Shown here piece after piece: positions 44,233 to 52,600 of a stretch of 53,706 nt of DNA. Source of the stretch: CAYUCJ01 sp049282265. Its GTDB lineage: Bacteria > Desulfobacterota > DSM-4660 > Desulfatiglandales > Desulfatiglandaceae. The notes under the pieces were generated by a model. The model saw only the letters and a program-made list of their open reading frames with translations. It had not been told where the DNA came from and did not search any database. The translations under genes and the position numbers were made by a program. Location: NCBI GenBank assembly GCA_049282265.1, contig JBAPTR010000086.1, positions 1-53,706 on the forward strand. The letters are read 5' to 3'. The first letter of the stretch is position 1. The number at the start of each line of letters is the position of its first letter.

Positions 44233-44329
44233 CCATAGAAAACTTGCGGGTTTGGGTTAGCCCGCTCTATGGGAAAAAGTCCCGCCGCATGGACAAACCT
44301 TCTTGGTTTTCAGCCGGATAACCCCATGC
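44233..44329. other. Two adjacent stable hairpins in a 450-bp gap, possible structured RNA
   Basis: In the 478-bp gap between the paraoxonase-like gene and the second csp gene. Hairpin one: CCATAGA (44233-44239) pairs with TCTATGG (44266-44272), enclosing GCGGG/CCCGC (44246-44250 and 44261-44265) with a one-sided six-base bulge. Hairpin two: GCATGG (44287-44292) with CCATGC (44324-44329), enclosing AAACC/GGTTT (44295-44299 and 44305-44309) and a single-stranded 14-nt segment. The strand is unknown. No known riboswitch was recognised. Apart from this and the csp promoter I see nothing in this gap. Confidence 0.4.
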
Positions 44330-44443
44330 CATTCCGGTCTGATCTCTTGAACCACCCATGTTTTCAATACCTCTTTCTATGATTGAGCGAAGCAAATGGG
44401 CATCTTTCCCTTTGGTCTTTGTTATTATGGTGGATTAATTTGC

Positions 44444-44471
44444 TTGACTTTTCCAAACAGTTTCTTATGAT
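44444..44471 (+). promoter_or_regulatory. Promoter of the second cold-shock gene with long leader
   Basis: TTGACT (44444-44449), 16-nt spacer, TATGAT (44466-44471). The transcript would begin near 44478 and have a leader of about 120 nt before the ATG at 44600, the length typical of cold-inducible csp messages whose leader structure changes with temperature. Confidence 0.68.
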
Positions 44472-44599
44472 GACCACGATCGAAAGAGGTTTGCCTTAAT
44501 TGGCGGGGCGGTTTCTTGCTGAAGGAAAGATCCATTTACCTAAAGTGGCGGCCTGCAGTTTGAAACCATGAGATTTTTTTTAGTAAGGAGGGTGTCACT

Positions 44600-44800
44600 A
44601 TGGCAAATGGCGTTGTAAAATGGTTTAACAGCAGCAAAGGCTTCGGTTTTATCGAACAGGAAGATGGTCCGGATGTATTTGTTCATCACTCAGCAATCAA
44701 CGGAACCGGCTTCAAGACGCTTGATGAAGGCGACCACGTTACCTTTGATATTGAGGAAGGCGCGAAAGGCCCTGCTGCAGCCAATGTAACCGTCGTTTAG
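44600..44800 (+). CDS. Cold-shock domain protein
   Basis: A 66-residue single-strand nucleic-acid-binding OB fold: MANGVVKWFNSSKGFGFIEQ starts the protein, RNP1 is KGFGFIEQE and RNP2 is VFVHHSAI. AAGGAGG lies 8 nt upstream of the ATG. Compared with the copy at 26077 it has an ATG start and a more acidic middle (DEGDHVTFDIEEGAKG). It stands alone between a promoter and a terminator, so it is a single-gene unit. Confidence 0.95.
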   Translation: MANGVVKWFNSSKGFGFIEQEDGPDVFVHHSAINGTGFKTLDEGDHVTFDIEEGAKGPAAANVTVV

Positions 44801-44822
44801 TTCACACCGCTTTCCACTTACG

Positions 44823-44861
44823 AAAAGGGTATTCCATCGCATGATGAGGGAATACCCTTTT
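44823..44861. terminator. Bidirectional terminator between csp and the HNH gene
   Basis: AAAAGGGTATTCC (44823-44835) pairs perfectly with GGAATACCCTTTT (44849-44861) around a 13-nt loop. The T-run after it serves the csp gene; the A-run before it serves the minus-strand HNH gene ending at 44916. Confidence 0.9.
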
Positions 44862-44915
44862 TGTTTTGACGATATTCCCCAAGAAAACTGTCACGTCCGG
44901 CCCGATATCAACGGG

Positions 44916-45263
44916 TTATTTCTTGTCCTTCAGCAGAGCATCCAGCCCGGCAAAGGCTTTGTGGGTGGAAGGCGGTATTTTTTCGCCGCCCGGCTTGGGG
45001 CCTCCATACCATTCGGCATCCAGATACCGCGAGTGTTCGTTGTCATGACAGTAGATGCACAGCAGTTCCCAGTTGCTGCCGTCAGGCGGATTGTTGTCAT
45101 GGTTGTGATCTTTGTGATGGACGGTCAGTTCCTGAAGTTTCCTGCCCTCAAACTCACGTCCGCACCGAGCGCAGACCCATGGAAAGAGCTTGAGGGCCCT
45201 TTCCCGATAGGTCTTTTCCCGGCGCTCCTGTTCGCGCCGGGCCTCTGCAATAGTCTTGTCCAT
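44916..45263 (-). CDS. HNH nuclease family protein (YajD-like)
   Basis: A 115-residue protein with a single HNH fold: zinc cysteines in VCARCGREFEG and LCIYCHDNEH, and the nuclease core LTVHHKDHNHDNNPPDGSNW between them. The N-terminus is a charged helix (AEARREQERREKTYRERALK). It matches the small YajD-type HNH proteins of proteobacteria, whose biological substrate is unclear. It lies 96 nt after a 56-residue zinc-ribbon gene on the same strand. Confidence 0.88.
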   Translation of the reverse strand: MDKTIAEARREQERREKTYRERALKLFPWVCARCGREFEGRKLQELTVHHKDHNHDNNPPDGSNWELLCIYCHDNEHSRYLDAEWYGGPKPGGEKIPPSTHKAFAGLDALLKDKK

Positions 45264-45359
45264 TCAGAAACCTCATTTTTGATTTTCTTTTCCGCCATCT
45301 GGTTACATTATTTCTGCTCGACACCCCAGCGAAACCACGCCACACCCGGATTCCTTGTA

Positions 45360-45530
45360 TCAGAGAGATTCCAGATCATCTTCCCGCAGGAGTCTCCCGC
45401 AGGCCGGACAATCGGTAATTTCCTGATTCTCTGAATCATGAAAACGGTGAGTCCATTCCTCTCCGTTCCATAGGAACTCGATCCAGACTTCATAACCACA
45501 TTGGCAGTAACCGGGATTGCTGTAGACCAT
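45360..45530 (-). CDS. 56-residue zinc-ribbon protein
   Basis: A frame too short for common cutoffs: it starts MVYSNPGYCQCGYEVWIEFL, has a second knuckle in ITDCPACGRLLREDD and ends ESL. The pattern Cys-x-Cys-Gly then Cys-Pro-x-Cys-Gly is a rubredoxin or zinc-ribbon fold, and the tryptophan-rich middle (FLWNGEEWTHRFHD) is protein-like. The arrangement resembles the 73-residue zinc-ribbon gene at 35233. No strong ribosome binding site is visible, so expression is less sure than the reading frame. The 197 bp upstream are AT-rich and contain a possible promoter (TTGAAA, 16 nt, TAAAGT on the minus strand). Confidence 0.62.
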   Translation of the reverse strand: MVYSNPGYCQCGYEVWIEFLWNGEEWTHRFHDSENQEITDCPACGRLLREDDLESL

Positions 45531-45727
45531 AATAAAGAATCAGATCATGTTACGAAAAAGGGCATCAAATGAACAGTATTAATTTGATAACCATCTCGCA
45601 GGATTTTCTTTAACGACTTTACAAGAAAGCTATATTTTTTCAAGATCAAGTCAAAGATTCCGGACTTTGAGCGTGAGAAACCAATAAGTTACGCGGAGAT
45701 ACACACATGGTACGCCGCACAAAGGGT

Positions 45728-46807
45728 TCATCCTCCGCACCCTCCGTCGAGAATCTTGTGATCGACCCTCGAGAGGGCCAATGTCCCCATATCCCGGTTG
45801 GAAACCCATCGATAGGCGGGTTGCTCTTCCGGAGGAGGCCCATCTCCTTCCAACAGGCAGTCGAAGGGATGGACCGTCATGCGGAAATGGGTATAGGCAT
45901 GTCGCACCGTTTTGAGGGGCGTGAGTCGGGTCACACGGATCCCGAGTGAATCCAGGAGGATACGGTGTAAAGCCTCTTCGTAGGACTCTTCGGGCCTCTT
46001 TTCTCCGATGGGAAATCCCCAGAGACCTCCCAGGAGGCCTTTGTCGGGACGTCTGAAGATCAGGATCCGGCCCGAATTCCTGCGAACCACGGCCGCCGCC
46101 ATCTCTTTGTTGGGTATGGTGCCCGACCCGATCTTTACCGGAAGGGACTCCTGGAGACCCCGCCGGCCGGCCATGCACTCACCGGAGACCGGGCAGCTGT
46201 CACAGAGGGGTTTTTTTGGCTTACACAGGGTGGCCCCGAAATCCATCAGGGCCTGGTTCCATTGTCCTGGCCCTGTTTCAGGCAGGATAGAGAGCGCCAG
46301 ATCCCGGATGCGCTTCCGCCCCTGAGGGCGGTTGACCGGCACGCGGACAAGGAAGAGCCTGCTCAGCACGCGGCTGACATTTCCGTCCACGGCCGGGATC
46401 CTTTCCTCGTGGGCTATGCTCAGAATGGCCGCGGCCGTGTAGGGACCGATGCCCGGCAAGCGTGTGAGGCCCTCCAAGGTATCAGGGACTGTGCCGCCCA
46501 TCTCCCGGACCACGATCCGGGCCGCCCGGTGAAGGTTACGGGCCCTTCCATAGTAGCCCAGGTTTTCCCAAGTCTTCAAAACCGCGTCAAGGGTGGCCTC
46601 ACCTAAGGCGCTCACCGTTGGAAAACTCTGGATGAACCGCCGATAATAGGGGATGACGGTCCTCACCTGTGTCTGCTGAAGCATGACTTCCGAAACCCAC
46701 ACAGCATAAGGATCGGTGGTTTCCCGCCACGGCAGGTCTCTCCTCTCCCGATGATACCAGGAAAGGATCTTTTCCGTCAGGCGGTTTGCCCTGAGGGCGA
46801 CTTTCAT
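45728..46807 (-). CDS. mutY: A/G-specific adenine DNA glycosylase MutY
   Basis: Removes adenine mispaired with 8-oxoguanine. From ATG 46807 (359 residues) the order is: catalytic Glu in YAVWVSEVMLQQTQV, helix-hairpin-helix LTRLPGIGPYTAAAILSIAH, catalytic Asp in IPAVDGNVSRVLSRL, 4Fe-4S ligands CKPKKPLCDSCPVSGEC (Cys-x6-Cys-x2-Cys-x5-Cys), and a C-terminal NUDIX-like 8-oxoG-reading domain (RRPDKGLLGGLWGFPIGEKR). The ATG overlaps the stop of the FMN reductase gene by 4 nt; the frame to 46855 lies inside that gene and is not the start. Confidence 0.95.
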   Translation of the reverse strand: MKVALRANRLTEKILSWYHRERRDLPWRETTDPYAVWVSEVMLQQTQVRTVIPYYRRFIQSFPTVSALGEATLDAVLKTWENLGYYGRARNLHRAARIVVREMGGTVPDTLEGLTRLPGIGPYTAAAILSIAHEERIPAVDGNVSRVLSRLFLVRVPVNRPQGRKRIRDLALSILPETGPGQWNQALMDFGATLCKPKKPLCDSCPVSGECMAGRRGLQESLPVKIGSGTIPNKEMAAAVVRRNSGRILIFRRPDKGLLGGLWGFPIGEKRPEESYEEALHRILLDSLGIRVTRLTPLKTVRHAYTHFRMTVHPFDCLLEGDGPPPEEQPAYRWVSNRDMGTLALSRVDHKILDGGCGG

Positions 46808-47412
46808 AGGGTCGAACGCTTCCGGGACTTGGACACTGCCAGGGCCAGATCCCATCCCGCCTCACGGGCCTCTTCCAGGTATTCGGGGGTTTTCAGGATG
46901 TCTCCCTCAAAATCCAGCCCCCGGTAGAGGAGTGCCCTCCAGAGTTCCGCGTCGAAGGTATCGAAGAAGTACTTTACGGTCAGAAGGGCACCGTCGAAAA
47001 GCTTCTTCCCCTTTGTGGCACCCACCGAGATGAAGAGTCCTTTTCGTGCGGTATTGGACTTTCCAAATGGCCGCTTTTCTATCCAGTATTTCCTGACCCA
47101 AAGAGACTGGCATCTGTCCATGAGGATCTTCGTGTGGGCACTGACGGAATAGAAAAACATGGGTGAAGCCAGGATGACGCCTGCGGAGGACAGGAGCTGG
47201 TCATAGACCTTCTGGAAATCATCATCAATGACACACCGGCCCGTTTCCTTGCACCCGTAGATCTCAAGACACGGGGACATTTTCACGTCCCTGAGAACCA
47301 GCTCCTCCACTTCAGCACCTGTTGCCCGTGCCCCCTGGACGGCTTTTTGGAGCAGGAGCGACGTGTTTCCCTTGCGGCGAGGACTTCCGTATATGGCCAG
47401 TATCTTTGACAT
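46804..47412 (-). CDS. NADPH-dependent FMN reductase / flavodoxin-like protein
   Basis: A 202-residue flavoprotein. The FMN phosphate loop is at the N-terminus (MSKILAIYGSPRRKGNTSLL), the second flavin loop is VILASPMFFYSVSAHTKILM, and cysteines in SPCLEIYGCKETGRCVIDDD match the iron-sulfur-flavoprotein-like subset of the family. ATG 47412 has AAGGGGGA upstream; the frame to 47442 is less likely. Coupled to mutY by ATGA. The substrate is unknown; quinones or flavins are usual for the family. Confidence 0.88.
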   Translation of the reverse strand: MSKILAIYGSPRRKGNTSLLLQKAVQGARATGAEVEELVLRDVKMSPCLEIYGCKETGRCVIDDDFQKVYDQLLSSAGVILASPMFFYSVSAHTKILMDRCQSLWVRKYWIEKRPFGKSNTARKGLFISVGATKGKKLFDGALLTVKYFFDTFDAELWRALLYRGLDFEGDILKTPEYLEEAREAGWDLALAVSKSRKRSTL

Positions 47413-47594
47413 GGTCCGTTCCCCCTTAAAAGGTTTCCTCATCTGCCCACTGATTCCTTCTGTTCCAGGCCATTCGGAAAAAAGTATTATTCGTAGATGT
47501 TATCTTAGAGCGCCGAATATTTAAAGGGGATTTATCCGCTGGCTCGTGCACATGTACATTTTTTCCGGGTTTGAGCTCCTGTTTCCCGGGGTGC

Positions 47595-47822
47595 ATGGAG
47601 GCACGTCCCTCAAATGTTGACATCTATGGCTTCATGATGGCAAAAAGGAAAGAAGGAGACACCCTCGCCGGGATAGAAGAAGCCCTTGTCAATATCACGG
47701 GGAAGGGATGTTCCATGAATATCAGGGGATTGAACGAGATCAGAGAGATTTATGGCCTGGGGTCCGTGAGGCTGCTGGAAAGAGACAAGGTGCGGGTCCT
47801 CCTTGAGGAGAATTCCCCCTGA
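47595..47822 (+). CDS. Small hypothetical protein before the radical SAM gene
   Basis: A 75-residue frame (MEARPSNVDIYGFMMAKRKE, later GIEEALVNITGKGCSMNIRG and SVRLLERDKVRVLLEEN). Composition is protein-like with alternating hydrophobic strands, but no family is recognised and the ribosome binding site is weak (GGGG). It lies 108 nt before the radical SAM gene on the same strand. It may be a real small protein working with that enzyme, or a chance frame. Confidence 0.4.
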   Translation: MEARPSNVDIYGFMMAKRKEGDTLAGIEEALVNITGKGCSMNIRGLNEIREIYGLGSVRLLERDKVRVLLEENSP

Positions 47823-47930
47823 GCGATTTTCAGGCAGCCTCAAAACGCATGACGCTGGAGACGGAATGGCACCAGGGAGATCTTTCAGCTCTCGTCAGAC
47901 GAACCTGGGTTGCCTTTCAGGAGCACTATC

Positions 47931-48899
47931 ATGAATCATGAAGGGTTAAGTAACTGGGAATCCCTCAAGGCCCTGGACCTCAGACAACTGCTGGACGAGG
48001 CAAAGGAAGTCTCATGGGCAAACATCGGAAAAGAGGTCCAGTTTTTTGTTCCCGGGAAGATGTTCTATCTGGGTGAACGAGGGAAATATCCCGCCGTCTC
48101 CCTGACTGGTTCGGCCTGCGCCCTGAATTGCGACCACTGCCACCGAAAAATCCTTGAGGGCATGATGGCGGCCACGGATCCGGATGGGCTGAAGGATCTC
48201 TGTCAGCGTCTGGATGGAGAGGGCAACATAGGTATCCTCCTCAGCGGTGGTTCTGACACTGCGGGGGCACTTCCTTGGAGAAAGTTTCTGGGTGCCATAG
48301 CCTGGATCAAGCAGCACACCGCTCTCAAAATATCCATTCACACGGGTCTTGTTGACCCCGAGACGGCCATGCTTCTCAAAGAGGCGGGGATCGATGAATT
48401 CCTGATGGATGTGGTGGGATCCGAGGCCACCATGCGTGCGGTCTATCACCTGCCGGGCGGTCTCGAGGCCATGGAGATCTCCCTGGCAGCCCTGGCCGCC
48501 ACAGGCGTTCCCTTCATCCCTCATATCGTGATCGGGCTCCACTATGGCAAAATCAGGGGCGAATTGAATGCCCTCCAAATGATCGCCGCCCACCCCATCT
48601 ATGCCCTTGTCCTCGTCGTTCTTCAGCCCATCAGACAAACACCCATGGAAGGGGTCCACCCGCCTGAACCGGAGACGGTGGCCCGATTTATCGCAGCCTC
48701 ACGATTCAAAATGCCGAATGTTCCCATATCCTTGAGTTGTGCAAGGCCACCGGGGAAACACCGGACGGAAACGGACCTGCTGGCCCTGGAAGCCGGTATC
48801 AACCGTATCGCCATGCCCGCTGAAGAGGCGGTAGCCAAGGCCGGCGAAATGGGCCTGGAGATCGCGTTCCATCATACCTGCTGTTCGAAGAGTTATTGA
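47931..48899 (+). CDS. COG1856-like radical SAM protein (biotin-synthase-like; LipS2-related by recall)
   Basis: A 322-residue enzyme. ATG 47931 has CAGGAG 7 nt upstream. The 4Fe-4S motif is SACALNCDHCHRKILEGM (Cys-x3-Cys-x2-Cys), followed by GNIGILLSGGSDTAGALPWR, LKISIHTGLVDPETAMLLKE, DVVGSEATMRAVYHLPGGLE, FIPHIVIGLHYGKIRGELNA and VPISLSCARPPGKHRTE, and CCSKS at the C-terminus. This pattern is that of archaeal and bacterial COG1856 proteins, to which, as I recall, the lipoyl synthase component LipS2 belongs. Its partner LipS1 is not in the window, so lipoate synthesis is only a hypothesis. Confidence 0.8.
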   Translation: MNHEGLSNWESLKALDLRQLLDEAKEVSWANIGKEVQFFVPGKMFYLGERGKYPAVSLTGSACALNCDHCHRKILEGMMAATDPDGLKDLCQRLDGEGNIGILLSGGSDTAGALPWRKFLGAIAWIKQHTALKISIHTGLVDPETAMLLKEAGIDEFLMDVVGSEATMRAVYHLPGGLEAMEISLAALAATGVPFIPHIVIGLHYGKIRGELNALQMIAAHPIYALVLVVLQPIRQTPMEGVHPPEPETVARFIAASRFKMPNVPISLSCARPPGKHRTETDLLALEAGINRIAMPAEEAVAKAGEMGLEIAFHHTCCSKSY

Positions 48900-49008
48900 G
48901 CCGACCCGCAAATGGCTGAGAAAAACTCTTCATGACGGGTTTACATTTGTGTTCAAAGTGTATTATGCTCGGGCACGGAGGGCGTATGCTACATCGTGGC
49001 ATGTCACA

Positions 49009-49039
49009 TTGTCAATCAAAATAGTCAATTTTGAGACAA
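49009..49039. promoter_or_regulatory. Interrupted inverted repeat upstream of the helix-turn-helix gene
   Basis: TTGTC (49009-49013) and TCAAAAT (49016-49022) are mirrored by ATTTTGA (49028-49034) and GACAA (49035-49039) on the other side of five bases; two extra bases interrupt the left arm. It lies 27 nt before the start of a DNA-binding protein gene, so it is a candidate autoregulatory operator or a leader hairpin. Confidence 0.45.
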
Positions 49040-49065
49040 AAAGCATCGGATTCCCGGAGGTCTGG

Positions 49066-49452
49066 ATGACCAAGAACGAATTCTCTTACTATCGGAAAAA
49101 AATGGGTAAAACCCAGAAGGAAATGGCGGAATTGATAGGGACTTCCCTGAAGGCCATCCACAGTTATGAACAGGGGTGGCGGCGCGTGCCCATGCATGCA
49201 GAGCGCCAGATACTCTTTTTGTACGCCATGAGGCCGGAAAACGACAAGAGGATGAAAGACTGCTGGCAGATTAATCATTGTCCCTCGGAACAGAAACAAA
49301 AATGCCCGGCCTGGGAATTCCGTGCGGGCAAGATGTGCTGGTTCATTAACGGGACCATCTGTGAAGGCACTATTCAAAGAGACTGGCGTGAAAAAATGAA
49401 GCTTTGCAAGAAATGTGAGGTGTTTGCGCCTTTAAGTTACAAAGGGGCTTAA
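49066..49452 (+). CDS. Helix-turn-helix protein with Cys/Trp-rich C-terminal domain
   Basis: A 128-residue protein. ATG 49066 follows CCGGAGG by 5 nt; the frame to 48949 covers the inverted repeat and is unlikely. Residues 1-50 are a Cro/Xre-type helix-turn-helix (YYRKKMGKTQKEMAELIGTS, LKAIHSYEQGWRRVP). Residues 60-125 form a cysteine/tryptophan domain (CWQINHCPSEQKQKCPAWEF, AGKMCWFINGTICEG, MKLCKKCEVFAPL), known from two-CW-type regulators of Desulfobacterota. The cysteines could bind a metal or Fe-S cluster and make the DNA binding redox-sensitive. The gene stands alone between two candidate control sites. Confidence 0.83.
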   Translation: MTKNEFSYYRKKMGKTQKEMAELIGTSLKAIHSYEQGWRRVPMHAERQILFLYAMRPENDKRMKDCWQINHCPSEQKQKCPAWEFRAGKMCWFINGTICEGTIQRDWREKMKLCKKCEVFAPLSYKGA

Positions 49453-49464
49453 GCTGAGTAGCCT

Positions 49465-49484
49465 AGCCGGATTTTTCCGGCTTT
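49465..49484 (+). terminator. Short terminator after the helix-turn-helix gene
   Basis: AGCCGGA (49465-49471) and TCCGGCT (49476-49482) form a 7-bp stem with a four-base loop and end in TTT. It begins 13 nt after the stop. The T-run is short, so efficiency is uncertain. Confidence 0.55.
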
Positions 49485-49629
49485 CACTGTCATCATCACG
49501 TCCTTTCTTCCCGTTTTTTTCTTTGCATAGACGCCCCCCTCGGGAAGATCAAAGATGAGTTCACAGAACCGATCCACACATTGGGCTCACAGTCCTGCCA
49601 ACCGCTCCTTTTCCTTGACTGACTTGGGC

Positions 49630-49655
49630 ACTTTTCATAGACTTCACTGAAAAGT
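49630..49655. promoter_or_regulatory. Inverted repeat upstream of recC
   Basis: ACTTTTCA (49630-49637) and TGAAAAGT (49648-49655) are perfect 8-bp arms 10 nt apart, 26 nt before the recC ATG. It may be an operator or an mRNA hairpin. The rest of the 228-bp gap (49453-49680) has only the terminator listed and no supported gene. Confidence 0.4.
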
Positions 49656-49680
49656 CGCGTTCTTCTTGACGTGAAAACCA

Positions 49681-52600
49681 ATGAATAAAGGCCTGAAACT
49701 TTATACCAGCAATCGCATGGAGCTGCTCGGAGAACGCATCGCCGAGGTCTTGAAAGCCCCGTTGTCCTCACCCTTGGAAAAAGAGATCATCGTGGTCCAG
49801 AGCAAGGGCATGGAGCGATGGCTGAAGATGCGGATCGCTACCCATCACGGTGTCTGTGCCAACGTCCAGTTTCCCTATCCCAACGCCTTCGTGGACGACA
49901 TTTCCCGCAAGGTCCTTAGAGATTTCACAGAAAAATCTCCATTCGACCCAGCGGTGATGACCTGGCGGATTCTTGACCTTCTTCCCGATTGCGTGCGACA
50001 ATCCGGTTTTGAGGCCATCCGTTCGTATGTGGGGGGAGTGAGGAGCGAACTCAAGAAATACCAGCTTGCGGCCACCATTTCCGACCTTTTCGACCAGTAT
50101 CTGACCTTCCGGCCCGACATGATCCTTTCCTGGGAAAAAGGCGCGGAAAAAGACTGGCAGGCCATGCTCTGGAGACGGCTCATTGAAAAAACCGGAGGAC
50201 TTCATCGGGCGGCCCTCCACCGACGGCTAATTACAGACCTTGGAGGGAAAAATAGACGTGGTTTCTTAGAACTTCCCGAGCGCATCTCGGTATTCGGCAT
50301 TTCGACCCTGCCCCCCTTCCACCTGCAGATACTCTCGGCCCTTGCACACGTCACGGAGGTCAATCTTTTTCTCATGAACCCCTGCAGGGAATACTGGGGA
50401 GAAATTTTCTCCCAGAGGGGGAAAGAGGCATTCCTGAAAAGGGCTGGGCAGGGCGGGGACGAATCGGGACCTCTCCACCTGGAGGAAGGAAACAGTCTCC
50501 TGGCCTCCATGGGCACCCTCGGCCGTGAGTTCTTTTCCATGGTCACGGAACTCGAATGCGAGGAACAGCGCTATTTCATGGAGCCTGAACCCGTGAACCT
50601 GCTGCAGACCCTGCAGACCGACATACTCAATCTTCGGGACAGGCCTGCGGAGGGACTTGAAAAATCCGCCGTGGTTGCCCATGATCAATCCATACGGATC
50701 CATTCGTGCCACACGCCCATGAGAGAAATGGAGGTCCTCTACGATCAACTGCTCTCCATGTTTGAAGATGACCCCGCCCTTCAACCACGGGACATCCTGG
50801 TCATGACGCCGGACATCGAAGCCTACGCCCCATTCGTCCAGGCCGTTTTCGGCGTCCCGGAGAGCGAAGAAACGAGAATCCCTTTCAGTATCGCCGACCG
50901 AAGTCCCGTGGCGGAAAGCCCCCTGTTCGAATCCTTCCTGGCTGTTCTGGAACTCACAAAGGGTCGCTTCACCACTGAAGATGTTCTAAACGTCCTCGAA
51001 TGTGAGGCCATCCGCGAAAAGTTCCGATTTACGGAACAGGACCTGTCCATGATCCGCCACTGGACCGGCGAAAGCGGAATCCGCTGGGGCCGGGATGGTG
51101 CACAAAGGCAGGGAATGGGTCTTCCTCCCTACTCCGAGAACACCTGGCGTTTCGGCCTGGACAGGCTCCTTTTGGGCTATGCCATGCCCGGCTCCAATCA
51201 CGGGCGAATCTTCAAGGACATCCTCCCCTTCGACCAGGTGGAAGGAGAAGATGCGGCAGTGCTGGGCCGTTTTGTGGCCTTCCTCGAAAATCTCATGTCC
51301 CATGTTGCGGATCTTGGAAAACCCCGGACAATCCAGACCTGGGCGAAGACCCTTCAAAAGATCCTGGAGGACCTCTTCTCGGAGGAGGGGACAGGGCAGA
51401 GAAACGCTCAAATGATTAGACAGTCACTGGCTGACCTCAGGGAGCAGGCCGAAATTTCGGGATTCTCCGGGACCCTTCCCCTTGACGCCGTAAAAAGTGC
51501 CTTTCTCAAACAGTTGGGGAACAAGACTTATGGTTCGGGGTTCCTGACCGAGGGAGTCACCTTCTGCTCCATGCTCCCCATGCGAAGCATACCGTTCAAG
51601 GTCATCTGCGTTGTGGGAATGAACGGCGACGCATACCCCCGTCAGACAAGGAAGCTGGGCTTCGATCTCATGATCCGTAAACCCAGGCGCGGCGACCGTT
51701 CCCGCCGCAACGACGATCGGTACCTCTTTCTGGAAACCATTCTCTCTGCCAGGGACATCCTTTATATCAGCTACGTGGGACAGAGTGTGGAGGATAACAG
51801 CACCGTCCCTCCATCTTCCCTGGTGAGTGAACTCCTGGATTACCTTGAAGAAAATTTCGAATTCCCGGGGTCTTCGGCTGAAAATGTGCAGGAAAGGCTT
51901 GTGGTATCACACAGGCTCCAGGCCTTCAGTCCCGCCTATTTCAACGGAAACAGGAAATATTTCAGCTATTCAGGAGAAAACCTTGAGGCGTCCATGCAGA
52001 AACTTTCAACCTCCAGGGCCCCCTGTGCCTTCATATCCACCGGGATCTCTCCCCCCGGGGATGAGTGGAAGACGGTAAGTCTGGACGCCTTTATGGCTTT
52101 TTTCAGCAGCCCGGCCAGGTTCTTGCTGAAAGAGCGGTTGGGCATCACTTTGGGAGTTCAGGACACGGGTCTCCATGAAACAGAGCCTTTTAAGGTTGAT
52201 GGTCTGGAAAAATACCTGCTTGAACAGCATCTTTTAGGAGAGATACTCTCAGGGAAAGATCCTGCTCATCTTTTCAGAGGTTTGAAGCTGGAGGGGCGGA
52301 TGCCTCACGGCATGGCCGGGAAATGCACCTTTGAGCGCCTCAGCCAAGGTGTGGAAGCCTTTGCGAAAGAGGTCCGGAAACAATCCGGGGATGTGCCGGC
52401 CCATTCCCTGGAGCTGGAGGTTGACCTGAACGGTCTCCTGGTCAAAGGCCGCATCGATGGGATCCGTCCCACCGGGCTGCTCCAGTACAGGTACACCACA
52501 GCCAAGGCAAAGGATCACCTGGCCCTGTGGATCAAGCACCTCCTCATCAATCAGGCCGGCGACCCAGGGATTCCCCGACAGAGCACGCTTCTCGCCTCCG

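Noticed and set aside
47849..47941. A 30-codon frame (MTLETEWHQGDLSALVRRTW) overlapping the start of the radical SAM gene
   Set aside because: It has no ribosome binding site and no motif. Translational coupling is possible, but nothing supports it beyond the overlap.
49496..49771. A 91-residue minus-strand frame overlapping the recC start
   Set aside because: It overlaps the well-supported recC N-terminus by 91 nt, has no ribosome binding site and its sequence is shadow-like (many Arg, Ser, Cys) with no motif.
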